NCBI GenBank assembly: GCA_016718565.1
Contig: JADKCZ010000013.1
Span: 1 to 64,000 of the forward strand
Length of the DNA: 64,000 nucleotides
Reading direction: 5' to 3'
DNA from: Anaeromyxobacter sp.
GTDB lineage: Bacteria; Myxococcota; Myxococcia; Myxococcales; Anaeromyxobacteraceae
Part shown: piece by piece, positions 10,367 to 18,540 of the stretch
Layout of the letters: each line of letters begins with the position of its first letter
Position numbering within the stretch: the first letter of the stretch is position 1
Made by a program: the position numbers and the translations under genes
The notes under the pieces: model-generated
Database searches by the model: none
Told to the model about the DNA's origin: nothing
What the model saw: the letters and a program-made list of their open reading frames with translations, nothing else

Positions 10367-13186
10367 ATGGGCAAGGTCAAGGGGAACCGTCGTCTCTCAG
10401 GGCGCGAGCGCTCGGGCCGGGCGGCCGAGCCCGCCTCGGGCAAGAAGGCGCCCCGCACCGGGATGGCCCGGGACATCGCCGCGGTGGTGCTCCTGGCCCT
10501 GGGCTGCGGGGCCGGGCTGGCCCTCACCACCTTCTCGGCCGTCGACGGCGCGCTGCTGGCGCGCGCCCTGCCCCCCTCCAACCTGGTGGGCCCGGTGGGT
10601 CACTCGGTCGCCTCCGCCGTCTACGGCGTCCTGGGCTTCGCGGCCTTGGTGGTGCCGGTGGCCCTGGTCACCATCGCCTGGCGGCTCTTCCGCGGCGCCA
10701 CCGGCCGGCTCACCGCGCTGGGCGGCGGCGCCTCCCTCGTCCTCACCCTCTGCCTGGCGGTCCTCTCGCACCTCCTGCTGCAGCGCTTCGCCCTGGCCTC
10801 CTTCCCGGCCGGCGGCGGGGTGGGCGCCTGGCTGGCGGTCCGCTCGGTGCGGCTCCTCTCCACCACCGGCAGCGTGCTGGTGGTGGCGGCGGTGGCCGCG
10901 GTGGCGGCCATCGTGGCCACCGATCTCAAGCTCACCGACGTGGCCCGCTGGAGCTGGGACGGGGTGGCGGCGCTCCTCGGCTTCACCCGGGCCCGCTTCT
11001 CGGACGCCATCGACGAGCACCGCGAGGCGGTGGCGGAGCTGCGCGCCGAGCAGGAGGTGGAGCGCGCCCGCCGCGCCGAGCAGGAGGCGGCGGCGCTGGC
11101 CGCGGCCGCCGAGGTGGAGGCCGGCGGGCCGGACGACGCCGGCGAGGCCCGCGCCGTGGCCGGGGCGCTGGCGCTCGAGCAGGTGCGCCGCGCCGGGCTG
11201 GACGATCCGGCCTGGGTGGACTCGCTGGAGCCGCGCCCGCTGGCCGCCGCGGCCGCCGCGGAGGTCGCCGGGCCGTCGCCCGAGGCCGAGCCGCCGCGCC
11301 GCCGGCGCAAGCGGGCCGAGGAGCGGGCCGCCGAGGTGGCGGCCGAGGCCGTGGCGCCGCCGCCCGCGCTGGAGGCCGCCCCGGAGCCCCTGCCGCCGCC
11401 CGTGGCCCTGGCGCCGCTGCCGGTCCGCCCGGAGATCGTGGTCTCCTCCGCCATGCTGGAGGAGCGCCGCAAGAAGAAGGACCAGAAGAAGGAGGCCCCG
11501 GCCTTCGCCTTCACCAAGGCCGGCGACGTCTTCCGCCTGCCCTCCACCGACCTGCTCGACGTGCACGAGGAGAAGGCCGCCGACGTCGACAAGAGCGGCC
11601 TGACGCGGGTGGCCGAGGTCATCGTGGCCACCCTGAAGGAGCACGGCATCGACGGGCAGATCACCACCATCCGGCCCGGGCCGGTGGTGACGCTCTACGA
11701 GTTCCTGCCGGTGGCCGGCGTCAAGCTGGCCCGCATCGAGAACTGCGACAAGGAGCTGACGATGGCGCTGTCGGCCACGCGGCTGCGCATCATCGCCCCC
11801 ATCCCGGGCAAGGGCGTGGTGGGCATCGAGGTGCCCAACAAGCTGCGCGGCACCGTCTTCCTGCGCGACATCCTGGAGTCGGAGACCTTCGGCTCGGCCG
11901 GCGGCTTCCTGCCGCTCGGCCTGGGCAAGGACATCGAGGGCAGCCCCTACTGCGTGGACCTGCAGAAGATGCCGCACCTGCTCATCGCCGGCACCACCGG
12001 CTCGGGCAAGTCGGTGGGGCTCAACACCATGATCCTCAGCATGCTCTACCGGCAGACGCCGGCCGAGGTGCGCATGATCATGGTCGACCCCAAGATGACC
12101 GAGCTGTCGCCCTACGAGGACATCCCGCACCTGCTCCTGCCGGTGGTGACCGACCCGCAGAAGGCGGCCCGCGCGCTGCAGTGGGCGGTGGACGAGATGG
12201 AGCGGCGCACCCAGATCCTGGCCGACACCGGCTCCAAGGACCTGAAGAGCTACAACGCCAAGGTGGAGAAGCACCGCGCCCAGGGCAGCCTGTTCGGCGA
12301 GGAGATCCAGCCCACGTTCAAGAAGCTGGTGGTGGTGGACGAGGTGGCCGGCGAGACCGAGGCCCAGGCCGAGGCCCGCGCCGCCGCCGAGGCCGCCGCG
12401 CTGGCGGCGCCGCCCGCCGGGCCGCTGGTTGGCTCGGCCGAGTTCGAGGACCCCACCGCCCCGCCGCCGGCCGACCCGGTGGCGGCCCGCGACGAGCGCA
12501 AGCTGCCGCAGAAGCTGCCCTACATCGTGGTGGTCATCGACGAGCTGGCGGACCTCATGCTGACCGCGCCGCGCGAGGTGGAGACCTCGCTGGCCCGCCT
12601 GGCCGCCAAGGCCCGCGCCACCGGCATCCACCTCATCGTGGCCACCCAGCGCCCCTCCACCGACGTGGTGACCGGCACCATCAAGAACAACTTCCCGGCC
12701 CGCATCTCCTTCCGCCTGGGCAGCCGCCACGACTCCGCCACCATCATCAACGGCCCCGGCGGCGAGAGCCTGCTGGGCAACGGCGACATGCTCATCATGA
12801 CCGCCACCGCGCCGCTGACCCGCGTGCAGGGCGCCTTCGTGTCCGAGGAGGAGCTGCACCGGGTGGTGGGGTTCCTCAAGGAGCAGGGCAAGCCGGTCTA
12901 CGACGAGTCCATCCTCAAGGCCCGCGACGGCGGCGGCGAGGGCGGCCGCTACGACGACGAGGACGACCCGGTCTACGACCAGGCCATCGAGCTGGTGGCC
13001 CGCATGGACGAGGTCTCGGTCTCCAAGCTGCAGCGCGAGATGCGGCTGGGCTACAACAAGGCCGCCAAGATCATCGAGCGGATGGAGCGCGAGGGGCTGG
13101 TGGGCCCGGCCAACGGCGTCAAGCCGCGCCAGGTGCTGATGCGGGCCGGCGTGCCGGGCGAGGTCTCCGAGCAGCCGAACGTGTAG
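10367..13186 (+). CDS. ftsK: DNA translocase FtsK
   Basis: This 939-residue septal DNA pump moves chromosome termini and activates dimer resolution at division. The N-terminus holds four TM helices (about 33-185), followed by an Ala/Glu-rich linker (about 215-370). The motor has Walker A GTTGSGKS (542-549) and Walker B VVVIDELADL (D725-E726). The C-terminal gamma winged helix (about 870-930; VSVSKLQREMRLGYNKAAKI) would read KOPS. A roughly 45-residue Ala/Glu/Pro insertion sits just before the Walker B strand (about 665-712), which is not usual in FtsK. The ATG with an upstream GAGG was chosen over the longer open frame, which runs antisense through the neighbouring gene. Confidence 0.95.
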   Translation: MGKVKGNRRLSGRERSGRAAEPASGKKAPRTGMARDIAAVVLLALGCGAGLALTTFSAVDGALLARALPPSNLVGPVGHSVASAVYGVLGFAALVVPVALVTIAWRLFRGATGRLTALGGGASLVLTLCLAVLSHLLLQRFALASFPAGGGVGAWLAVRSVRLLSTTGSVLVVAAVAAVAAIVATDLKLTDVARWSWDGVAALLGFTRARFSDAIDEHREAVAELRAEQEVERARRAEQEAAALAAAAEVEAGGPDDAGEARAVAGALALEQVRRAGLDDPAWVDSLEPRPLAAAAAAEVAGPSPEAEPPRRRRKRAEERAAEVAAEAVAPPPALEAAPEPLPPPVALAPLPVRPEIVVSSAMLEERRKKKDQKKEAPAFAFTKAGDVFRLPSTDLLDVHEEKAADVDKSGLTRVAEVIVATLKEHGIDGQITTIRPGPVVTLYEFLPVAGVKLARIENCDKELTMALSATRLRIIAPIPGKGVVGIEVPNKLRGTVFLRDILESETFGSAGGFLPLGLGKDIEGSPYCVDLQKMPHLLIAGTTGSGKSVGLNTMILSMLYRQTPAEVRMIMVDPKMTELSPYEDIPHLLLPVVTDPQKAARALQWAVDEMERRTQILADTGSKDLKSYNAKVEKHRAQGSLFGEEIQPTFKKLVVVDEVAGETEAQAEARAAAEAAALAAPPAGPLVGSAEFEDPTAPPPADPVAARDERKLPQKLPYIVVVIDELADLMLTAPREVETSLARLAAKARATGIHLIVATQRPSTDVVTGTIKNNFPARISFRLGSRHDSATIINGPGGESLLGNGDMLIMTATAPLTRVQGAFVSEEELHRVVGFLKEQGKPVYDESILKARDGGGEGGRYDDEDDPVYDQAIELVARMDEVSVSKLQREMRLGYNKAAKIIERMEREGLVGPANGVKPRQVLMRAGVPGEVSEQPNV

Positions 13187-13196
13187 GGCGCCGCGG

Positions 13197-13240
13197 CCCC
13201 CTCACCCCGGCCCTCTCCCCCAGCGAGCTGGGGGAGAGGG
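13197..13240. repeat. REP-like palindrome, type 2
   Basis: The element CCCCCTCACCCCGGCCCTCT continues into CCCCCAGCGAGCTGGGGG and GAGAGGG, a long imperfect hairpin with a CAGCGAGCTG apex. It lies 11 bases after the ftsK stop and may also act as a transcriptional barrier. Related type 2 units occur in the 35504-36003 array. Confidence 0.75.
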
Positions 13241-13266
13241 AGCAGAGTATGGTGAGCCTCCCCCCC

Positions 13267-13392
13267 CAGGTTGAGTCTCCCTCCCAGGTTGAGTCTCCCT
13301 CCCAGGTTGAGCCTCCCTCCCAGGTTGAGTCTCCCTCCCAGGTTGAGTCTCCCTCCCAGGTTGAGCCTCCCTCGCAGGTTGAGTCTCCCTCT
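13267..13392. repeat. 18-bp minisatellite, seven copies
   Basis: CAGGTTGAGTCTCCCTCC repeats with an exact 18-base period (copies start at 13267, 13285, 13303, 13321, 13339, 13357 and 13375), with only T/C and C/G point changes. The last copy merges into the REP-like palindrome at 13375-13422, whose left edge is the same sequence. The array therefore looks like an expansion of the palindrome's own flank. The open frame across it (MSLPPRLSLPP...) is a repeat artefact. Confidence 0.9.
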
Positions 13393-13422
13393 CCCCTCCG
13401 GGGAGAGGGCCGGGGTGAGGGG
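13375..13422 (+). repeat. Dispersed REP-like palindrome, type 1
   Basis: This is nearly identical to the copy at 1241-1287: GGTTGAG edge, CCCTCTCCCC/GGGGAGAGGG stem and CCGGGGTGAGGGG tail. It lies between the convergent ends of ftsK and plsY and could limit read-through. Confidence 0.85.
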
Positions 13423-13428
13423 TGCCCG

Positions 13429-14055
13429 TCAGGGCGCCTTCACCTTCTTCGGCTTGGGCTTCTCCTCACCGCGCAGCAGCCGGCCGATGTTCTCGCGGTG
13501 GCGCCACCAGATCATGGCCGCCACCGCCACGCCGGCCCAGGTGATGGGGCTCAGCGGCCCGCGCAGCGCGAACACGCCGGCGGCGCAGACCAGCGTGCCG
13601 AGCAGCGAGCCCACCGAGGAGATGCGGATGGTGGCGTAGACCAGGATCCAGGCGGCGAAGCCGGCGGCGGCCGCCCAGGGGGCCAGCACCGCGAACACGC
13701 CCAGGCCGGTGGCCACGCCCTTGCCGCCCTGGAACCCGAGCCACACCGGGAAGAGGTGGCCGGCGAAGGCGGCGATGGCGGTGGCCATGACCCAGACGTC
13801 GGCCCGCGCGCTGCCGGCCATGACCCACTGCGCCACCACCACCGGCACCATGGCCTTCAGCACGTCGAGCACGAAGACCACCACCCCCATGGTCCGGCCG
13901 CCGGCCCTGGCCGCGTTGGTGGCGCCGATGTTGCCGGAGCCGATGGTGCGCACGTCCACGCCCTTCACGAGCTTGGGCAGGACGTAGCCGTAGGGCACCG
14001 AGCCGGAGAGGTAGCCGAGGACGACGAGGACGGGGCCGAGGACGGCGTCGGTCAT
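13429..14055 (-). CDS. plsY: Glycerol-3-phosphate acyltransferase PlsY
   Basis: This 208-residue integral membrane enzyme transfers acyl from acyl-phosphate to glycerol-3-phosphate, the first step of phospholipid synthesis. PlsY motifs are present: SGSVPYGYVLPKL, then IGSGNIGATNAARAGG (phosphate binding) and FPVWLGFQGGKGVATGLG (glycerol-3-phosphate loop). Five or six TM helices are visible. The C-terminus is Lys-rich. It is the last gene of a three-gene run, starting 18 bases after the DUF2752 stop. Confidence 0.94.
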   Translation of the reverse strand: MTDAVLGPVLVVLGYLSGSVPYGYVLPKLVKGVDVRTIGSGNIGATNAARAGGRTMGVVVFVLDVLKAMVPVVVAQWVMAGSARADVWVMATAIAAFAGHLFPVWLGFQGGKGVATGLGVFAVLAPWAAAAGFAAWILVYATIRISSVGSLLGTLVCAAGVFALRGPLSPITWAGVAVAAMIWWRHRENIGRLLRGEEKPKPKKVKAP

Positions 14056-14073
14056 GGAGGTCTCGGGGCCTGC

Positions 14074-14472
14074 TCAGGCCTGGCGGGCCAGGAGCCAGGC
14101 CCAGTTGGTCAGCAGGGCCACCGCGCCGAGCGCGGCGGCGGCGCGCAGCAGGCGCGGCGGGAGGGAGGGGAAGGGCCGGCCGGCGGCCAGCCGGGCGGCG
14201 TCGGCCAGGGCGTAGAGCCAGGCGGCCGCGGCCAGGGCGGCGCCCAGTGGGCTGGCGGCCAGGGCGCCGCCGAGGTCGCCGTGCGCCAGCGCCACGAAGG
14301 CGTGGGTCATGCCGCAGGTGGCGCAGGGGAGGCCGAAGAGCCCCTTCGACGGGCAGGTGAAGGGCAGCGAGAGGACCGGGAGGAAGCGCGCCACCAGGAA
14401 GGAGAGCGCCGCGATGAGGGCGAAGACCTCCGGGTGGCCGAAGGTCCGGGCGGCGGGGCGGGCGCCCGGCAT
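14074..14472 (-). CDS. DUF2752 membrane protein
   Basis: This 132-residue protein carries the DUF2752 signature: PFTCPSKGLFGLPCATCGMT with conserved Cys residues, then a short His-containing segment (HAFVALAHGDLGGAL) and two further TM helices. The family function is unknown; the cysteines might bind metal. It starts at 14472 overlapping the YIP1 stop (TGATG), so the two are probably made together, perhaps as partners in the membrane. Confidence 0.85.
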   Translation of the reverse strand: MPGARPAARTFGHPEVFALIAALSFLVARFLPVLSLPFTCPSKGLFGLPCATCGMTHAFVALAHGDLGGALAASPLGAALAAAAWLYALADAARLAAGRPFPSLPPRLLRAAAALGAVALLTNWAWLLARQA

Positions 14473-15680
14473 CAGAGGTCGACCCCCTGGCCGGTGACCG
14501 TCTTGGTGCCCTGCTTGAGGGCCTCCAGCAGCCCGGCCCCGCTCACGCCGGCCACGCCGCAGCAGCACAGGCAGCCCAGCAGCACCGGCGTGAAGACCGC
14601 CGCCGCCGCCTTGCCCGGCCCGCAGCGCTGCGCCTCGCCGAGGCCGATGATGAGCGCCACCAGGTACCAGACCAGGGCCAGCAGGCCGCCGCAGCCCGGC
14701 ACCGCCAGCAGGAGCTGCAGCCCGGTGGCGTAGCCCACCACCGTGAGGGTGGCGTCGAAGCCGCGCGGCGCCGCCTTGAAGAGCAGCAGCAGCAGGTGGA
14801 GGACGCCGGCGGTGAGGTAGATGCCGAGCAGCGCGAAGAGCGGCGCCAGGGCGATCTGGGCCAGCGTGGCGCCGCCCGAGACGCCCTGGGCGAAGAGCTG
14901 CAGGAAGCGGGTCTGCTCCTCCGGCAGGTTGGCCATCAGGTCCTGCATGGCCGCCAGCGAGCCGGCCGCGGAGAAGTAGCCGTAGGTGGCCGCCGCCATC
15001 GACCCGACGCTGGCCGCCAGCACGCCGAAGAGCACCGCCGAGCCGCTCTGGTCGATGCGGACCCGCCGGAAGAGGTCTGCAGGCCGCGTGGCCACCAGCT
15101 TCCAGGTCTCGAAGAAGGCCGGGAAGAAGCCGCGGGTGGCGCGCTCGGCGAAGGGCGCCGGCAGCTCCCAGCCGGGCGGCGGACCGCCGGGGGGCGGGCC
15201 GTAGCCGCCGGGGCCGCCGTACCCGCCAAATCCACCGGAGCCACCAGGCGGGCCGTAGGCCGGCGGGGCGCCGAAGCTGCCGGGGGGCGGCGCACCGCCG
15301 AAGCTGCCCGGGGGCGGCGCACCTCCCCAGCCGCCGGGCGGCGGACCGGGCGGCGGACCACCGAACGGCGGCGGGGGCGGGAGGCCCCACCCGCCGGCGG
15401 GCGGGACCGGGGGCGACGGCGGCTCCACCGCGCCGGCCGGGCCACTGGGCGGCGGCGGCGGGGCGCCCCAGGCCGGCTCCCCGAGCGGCGGCAGGCTGGC
15501 CCCGGCGGGCGGTGGCCCCGCAGGCGGCGGCCCTGCGGGTGCGGGAGGCGCGGCGGGCGGCTGGCCAGCGGCGGCGGCGGGATCGGCGAGGTGCAGCTCC
15601 GACCCGCAGTTCGGGCAGGTCTGGACGCCGAACCGGTCGGTGGTGAAGGTGCCCTGGCAGCGGGCGCAGCGGGCGATCAT
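14472..15680 (-). CDS. YIP1-family membrane protein with zinc ribbon and Gly/Pro linker
   Basis: This 402-residue protein has an N-terminal zinc ribbon (C5, C8, C22, C25), a very long Gly/Pro-rich disordered linker (about 33-170) and a YIP1 domain with five TM helices (about 200-400). The YIP1 part has FFETWKLVATRPADLFRRVR before the first helix. Bacterial YIP1 proteins are of unknown function. It heads the YIP1-DUF2752-plsY operon, just downstream of the nuo terminator. Confidence 0.8.
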   Translation of the reverse strand: MIARCARCQGTFTTDRFGVQTCPNCGSELHLADPAAAAGQPPAAPPAPAGPPPAGPPPAGASLPPLGEPAWGAPPPPPSGPAGAVEPPSPPVPPAGGWGLPPPPPFGGPPPGPPPGGWGGAPPPGSFGGAPPPGSFGAPPAYGPPGGSGGFGGYGGPGGYGPPPGGPPPGWELPAPFAERATRGFFPAFFETWKLVATRPADLFRRVRIDQSGSAVLFGVLAASVGSMAAATYGYFSAAGSLAAMQDLMANLPEEQTRFLQLFAQGVSGGATLAQIALAPLFALLGIYLTAGVLHLLLLLFKAAPRGFDATLTVVGYATGLQLLLAVPGCGGLLALVWYLVALIIGLGEAQRCGPGKAAAAVFTPVLLGCLCCCGVAGVSGAGLLEALKQGTKTVTGQGVDL

Positions 15681-15720
15681 GCGCGGACTCTACCGCGCCG
15701 CCCGCCGCGGCCGTGCCCCC

Positions 15721-15754
15721 AAAAGACGCGAGGCCCGCCGGGTGGCGGGCCTCG
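15721..15754 (-). terminator. Rho-independent terminator of the nuoEFJK operon
   Basis: A perfect 11-base stem, CGAGGCCCGCC (15729-15739) with GGCGGGCCTCG (15744-15754), closes a GGGT loop. On the minus strand it is followed by CGTCTTTTGGGGG, a short T-tract. It lies 30 bases after the nuoK stop and 40 bases before the YIP1 start, so it separates the two operons. Confidence 0.8.
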
Positions 15755-15784
15755 TGGGCGGAGCGGGGCGGGCCGCGGGGCCTC

Positions 15785-16093
15785 TCAGGCCTCCTCGCGC
15801 AGCTCCCGCACCTCGTCCATGTTGACGGTGCCGCGGGTGCGGAACACCGCGATGATGATGGCCAGGCCCACCGCGGCCTCGGCCGCCGCCACCGCGATGA
15901 CGAAGAAGGCGATGGCGTGCCCGCCGATGTCGCCGGACTGGCGGGCGAAGGCCAGGAAGGTGAGGTTGGCGGCGTTGAGCATCAGCTCGACGCACATCAT
16001 GACGATCAGGGCGTTGCGCTTCACCAGCACGCCCACCAGCCCGATGCCGAAGAGGCAGGCCGCCAGCAAGAGGTACCAGTTGAGCGGGACCAT
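15785..16093 (-). CDS. nuoK: NADH-quinone oxidoreductase subunit K
   Basis: This 102-residue membrane subunit of complex I has three TM helices and the conserved NuoK segment MMCVELMLNAANLTFLAF, with the proton-path Glu in the second helix; the third helix carries AAAEAAVGLAII. It follows nuoJ directly (the stop of nuoJ abuts the start). It is the last gene before the terminator; nuoL, M and N do not follow. Confidence 0.95.
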   Translation of the reverse strand: MVPLNWYLLLAACLFGIGLVGVLVKRNALIVMMCVELMLNAANLTFLAFARQSGDIGGHAIAFFVIAVAAAEAAVGLAIIIAVFRTRGTVNMDEVRELREEA

Positions 16094-16600
16094 CTAGATC
16101 TTCTCCTTGGCCACCACCACCGCGCCCACGATGGCGACCAGCAGCAGGATCGAGGTGGCCTCGAAGGGGAGCAGGTAGCTGGTGAAGAGGGCGCGCCCCA
16201 CCGCCTTGACGGTGCCGAAGTCGAGCGGGACCACCGCCATCTCGGCGCCCGCCACCTCCTGGGTGGCGCTGGCGATCAGGGTCACCATGACGATGGCGCC
16301 AATCGAGCCGAGCACCTGCATGGCCTTCTGCCGCTCCTTCTCCAGGTGCTCGTGCCCCAGGCTGAGCAGCATGATCACGAAGAGGAAGAGCACCATGACG
16401 GCGCCGGCGTACACCAGGATCTGCATGAAGGCGATGAGGTGGGCCGAGAGCAGCACGTAGATGCCGGCCAGGAAGAAGAAGGCCGCCACCAGGCTCATGG
16501 CCGCGTACATGGGGCTCTTGGCGGTGACCACCATGACGGCGGTGACCAGCAGCGGCACCGCGAAGACGACGAAGGTGACCTGCTCGGCGGTGACGCTCAT
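16094..16600 (-). CDS. nuoJ: NADH-quinone oxidoreductase subunit J
   Basis: This 168-residue membrane subunit of complex I has five TM helices. It carries the NuoJ hallmark LIAFMQILVYAGAVMVLFLF followed by VIMLL in TM3, the pi-bulge helix implicated in coupling. Its ATG overlaps the nuoF stop by four bases (ATGA), although nuoG, H and I normally lie between nuoF and nuoJ. Confidence 0.95.
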   Translation of the reverse strand: MSVTAEQVTFVVFAVPLLVTAVMVVTAKSPMYAAMSLVAAFFFLAGIYVLLSAHLIAFMQILVYAGAVMVLFLFVIMLLSLGHEHLEKERQKAMQVLGSIGAIVMVTLIASATQEVAGAEMAVVPLDFGTVKAVGRALFTSYLLPFEATSILLLVAIVGAVVVAKEKI

Positions 16601-17928
16601 CGCGCGTACCTCATCGGCCCGGCGACGGCGTCGCGGGGCTCCTGGGTGAGGCCCCAGCCGTCGTCGCCGCAGGGGCAGCGCCTGAGCTCCACGTGCGCCA
16701 GGAACTCCGGCTTGAACTTCTTGATGAAGGACTGGACCGGCATGGCGGCGGCGTCGCCCAGGGCGCAGATGGTGTTGCCGGCGATGGAGTTGGCCACCTG
16801 CTCGAGGCGCGCCACGTCGGCGGCCACCGCGTGGCCGGCCTCGATGCGCTCCAGCATGCCCTCCATCCAGTTGGTGCCCTCGCGGCAGGGGGTGCACTGC
16901 CCGCAGGACTCCTCGGCGTAGAACTTGGCCAGGCGGGCCAGCGCCCGGACCATGCAGGCCGACTCGTCGAAGACGATGACGCCGCCCGAGCCGGACATCG
17001 ACCCGGCCGCCTTGACCGCGTCGAACTCCATGGAGATGTCGATCTCGTGGGCCGCCAGCACCGGGGCCGAGGAGCCGCCCGGGATGACCGCCTTGAGCGC
17101 GCGGCCGCCCAGCACGCCGCCGGCGTCCTCCATGATGAGCTGCTTCAGGTTGTAGGCCACCGGCTTCTCGTAGACGCCGGGCCGGTTGACGTGCCCGGAG
17201 ACGCCGAAGAGCCGCGTGCCGCCGGACTTGCCCACCCCCAGGGCCGCGAAGGCCTCGCCGCCGTGCTGCACGATCCAGGGGACGTTGGCGATGGTCTCGA
17301 CGTTGTTGATGATGGTGGGCTTGCCCCACAGGCCGACGATGGCCGGGAACGGGGGCTTGAGGCGCGGGTAGCCCTTCTTGCCCTCCAGGGACTCGAGCAG
17401 CGCCGACTCCTCGCCGCAGATGTAGGCGCCGGCGCCGCGGTGCACGTGGATCTCGAGCGGGAAGTCCTTCTTGCCCAGCAGCTTCGACCCGATGACGCCG
17501 GCCGCCCGGGCCTCGGCGATGGCCGTCTCCAGGGCGCGCGCCTGCTTGGCGAACTCGCCGCGGATGTAGATGTAGGCCAGGTGGATGTCGAGCGCGTAGC
17601 AGGTGAGCGCGATCCCCTCGAGCAGCATGTGGGGATCCAGCTCCATGATGTAGCGGTCCTTGAAGGTGCCGGGCTCCGACTCGTCGGCGTTGACGGTCAG
17701 GTAGCGGGGGCGGATGTCCTTCGGGAGGAAGGTCCACTTGAGGCCGGTGGCGAAGCCGGCGCCGCCGCGGCCGCGCAGGTTGGACTTCTTCACCTCGTCG
17801 ACGATGGCCGAGGGCTCCATGCCCAGGGCCTTGTCGAGCGCGGCGTAGCCGCCGTCGGCCCGGTAGCTCTCCAGCGTGGCGCTGCCGGGCTTGGCCCAGC
17901 GCGCGGAGAGGATGAGCGTCTCGCTCAC
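16597..17928 (-). CDS. nuoF: NADH-quinone oxidoreductase subunit F (NADH-binding, FMN)
   Basis: This 443-residue subunit oxidises NADH and passes electrons through FMN to the N3 [4Fe-4S] cluster. It has the NADH/FMN loop GRGGAGF (53-59), AGAYICGEESALLES (167 onward), and cluster ligands C342, C345 and C348 in SCGQCTPCREG plus C388 in GNTICALGD. The C-terminus has an extra CPCGDD segment (C418, C420). Translation starts at a GTG overlapping the nuoE stop (GTGA). Confidence 0.96.
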   Translation of the reverse strand: MSETLILSARWAKPGSATLESYRADGGYAALDKALGMEPSAIVDEVKKSNLRGRGGAGFATGLKWTFLPKDIRPRYLTVNADESEPGTFKDRYIMELDPHMLLEGIALTCYALDIHLAYIYIRGEFAKQARALETAIAEARAAGVIGSKLLGKKDFPLEIHVHRGAGAYICGEESALLESLEGKKGYPRLKPPFPAIVGLWGKPTIINNVETIANVPWIVQHGGEAFAALGVGKSGGTRLFGVSGHVNRPGVYEKPVAYNLKQLIMEDAGGVLGGRALKAVIPGGSSAPVLAAHEIDISMEFDAVKAAGSMSGSGGVIVFDESACMVRALARLAKFYAEESCGQCTPCREGTNWMEGMLERIEAGHAVAADVARLEQVANSIAGNTICALGDAAAMPVQSFIKKFKPEFLAHVELRRCPCGDDGWGLTQEPRDAVAGPMRYAR

Positions 17929-18434
17929 GTGAGACCCCCGAGGATGGCGTCGACCTTCTTGGGCGTGAGCTGCTCGTGCATCTCCTCGTCCACCAGCATG
18001 GCCGGGGAGGTGCCGCAGGAGCCGAGGCACTCGGCCTCGCGCAGCGTGAAGCGGCCGTCCGGGGTGTTGCCCGCCCCGGCCAGCGCCAGCTTCTGCTTCA
18101 GGTAGGCGTAGAGCCGGTCGCCGCCCGTGAGCGAGCAGGACACGCTGGTGCACACCTCGACCAGGTGCTTCCCGAACGGGTGCGTCTCCAGCATCACGTA
18201 GAAGGTGGCGACCTCCTCCGCGCGGGACGGGGAGGTCCCCAGCCGGTCTGCGGCCAGGGCCTGGACGGCCGGAGAGACGTAACCGAAGAGGGTCTGACCG
18301 ATGCGCAGCGCCGGGATCATCGCCGAGGCCTTCCGGTCCGGCGGGTACCGCTTGAGGATCTCGGCGAGCTCGCGGTCGAACTGCTCGACCTTCTCTCGCG
18401 GCAACCCCTCGACACCACCTGCTTGGTTGGTCAT
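17925..18434 (-). CDS. nuoE: NADH-quinone oxidoreductase subunit E ([2Fe-2S])
   Basis: This 169-residue thioredoxin-like subunit holds the N1a [2Fe-2S] cluster, with ligands C95 and C100 (VCTSVSCSLTGG) and C136 and C140 (ECLGSCGTSP). It is first in a four-gene run, nuoE-F-J-K. The upstream region carries a TTGACA -35 hexamer on this strand that lies back to back with the -35 of the divergent PilZ gene. Confidence 0.95.
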   Translation of the reverse strand: MTNQAGGVEGLPREKVEQFDRELAEILKRYPPDRKASAMIPALRIGQTLFGYVSPAVQALAADRLGTSPSRAEEVATFYVMLETHPFGKHLVEVCTSVSCSLTGGDRLYAYLKQKLALAGAGNTPDGRFTLREAECLGSCGTSPAMLVDEEMHEQLTPKKVDAILGGLT

Positions 18435-18479
18435 GGGAGTCCGAAAGTGGGGAACGGGAGCTGGGTGAGGCGGGCGCCG

Positions 18480-18529
18480 ACGCTAGTGAGGTGATGTAGT
18501 ATTGTCAAGGAGATACGCCGCGATATACA
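18480..18529. promoter_or_regulatory. Bidirectional promoter sharing a -35 core
   Basis: On the plus strand TTGTCA (18502-18507), 16 bases, then TATACA (18524-18529). On the minus strand TTGACA (18508-18503), 17 bases, then TAGCGT (18485-18480). The two -35 hexamers overlap in TTGTCAA. The plus start site would fall about 5 bases before the ATG at 18541, implying an almost leaderless transcript; the minus one serves nuoEFJK. Confidence 0.55.
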
Positions 18530-18540
18530 AGCCTTCCAGC

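Noticed and set aside
10397..12859. Long minus-strand open frame (about 820 codons) through ftsK
   Set aside because: Antisense shadow of the FtsK gene; its His/Gly/Arg/Gln-rich sequence has no domain and arises from GC3 bias.
13267..13392. CRISPR array
   Set aside because: Repeats are directly contiguous with no spacers.
13271..13639. ORF over the 18-bp minisatellite (MSLPPRLSLPP...)
   Set aside because: Six-residue repeat generated by the 18-base period; runs into antisense of plsY.
12181..14733. 850-codon plus-strand frame across ftsK end and plsY
   Set aside because: Runs through the minisatellite and antisense to plsY; no domain.
18502..18540. TTG start for the PilZ pseudo-receiver protein
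   Set aside because: The TTG lies inside the predicted -35 hexamer, and the PilZ domain starts naturally from the ATG at 18541.
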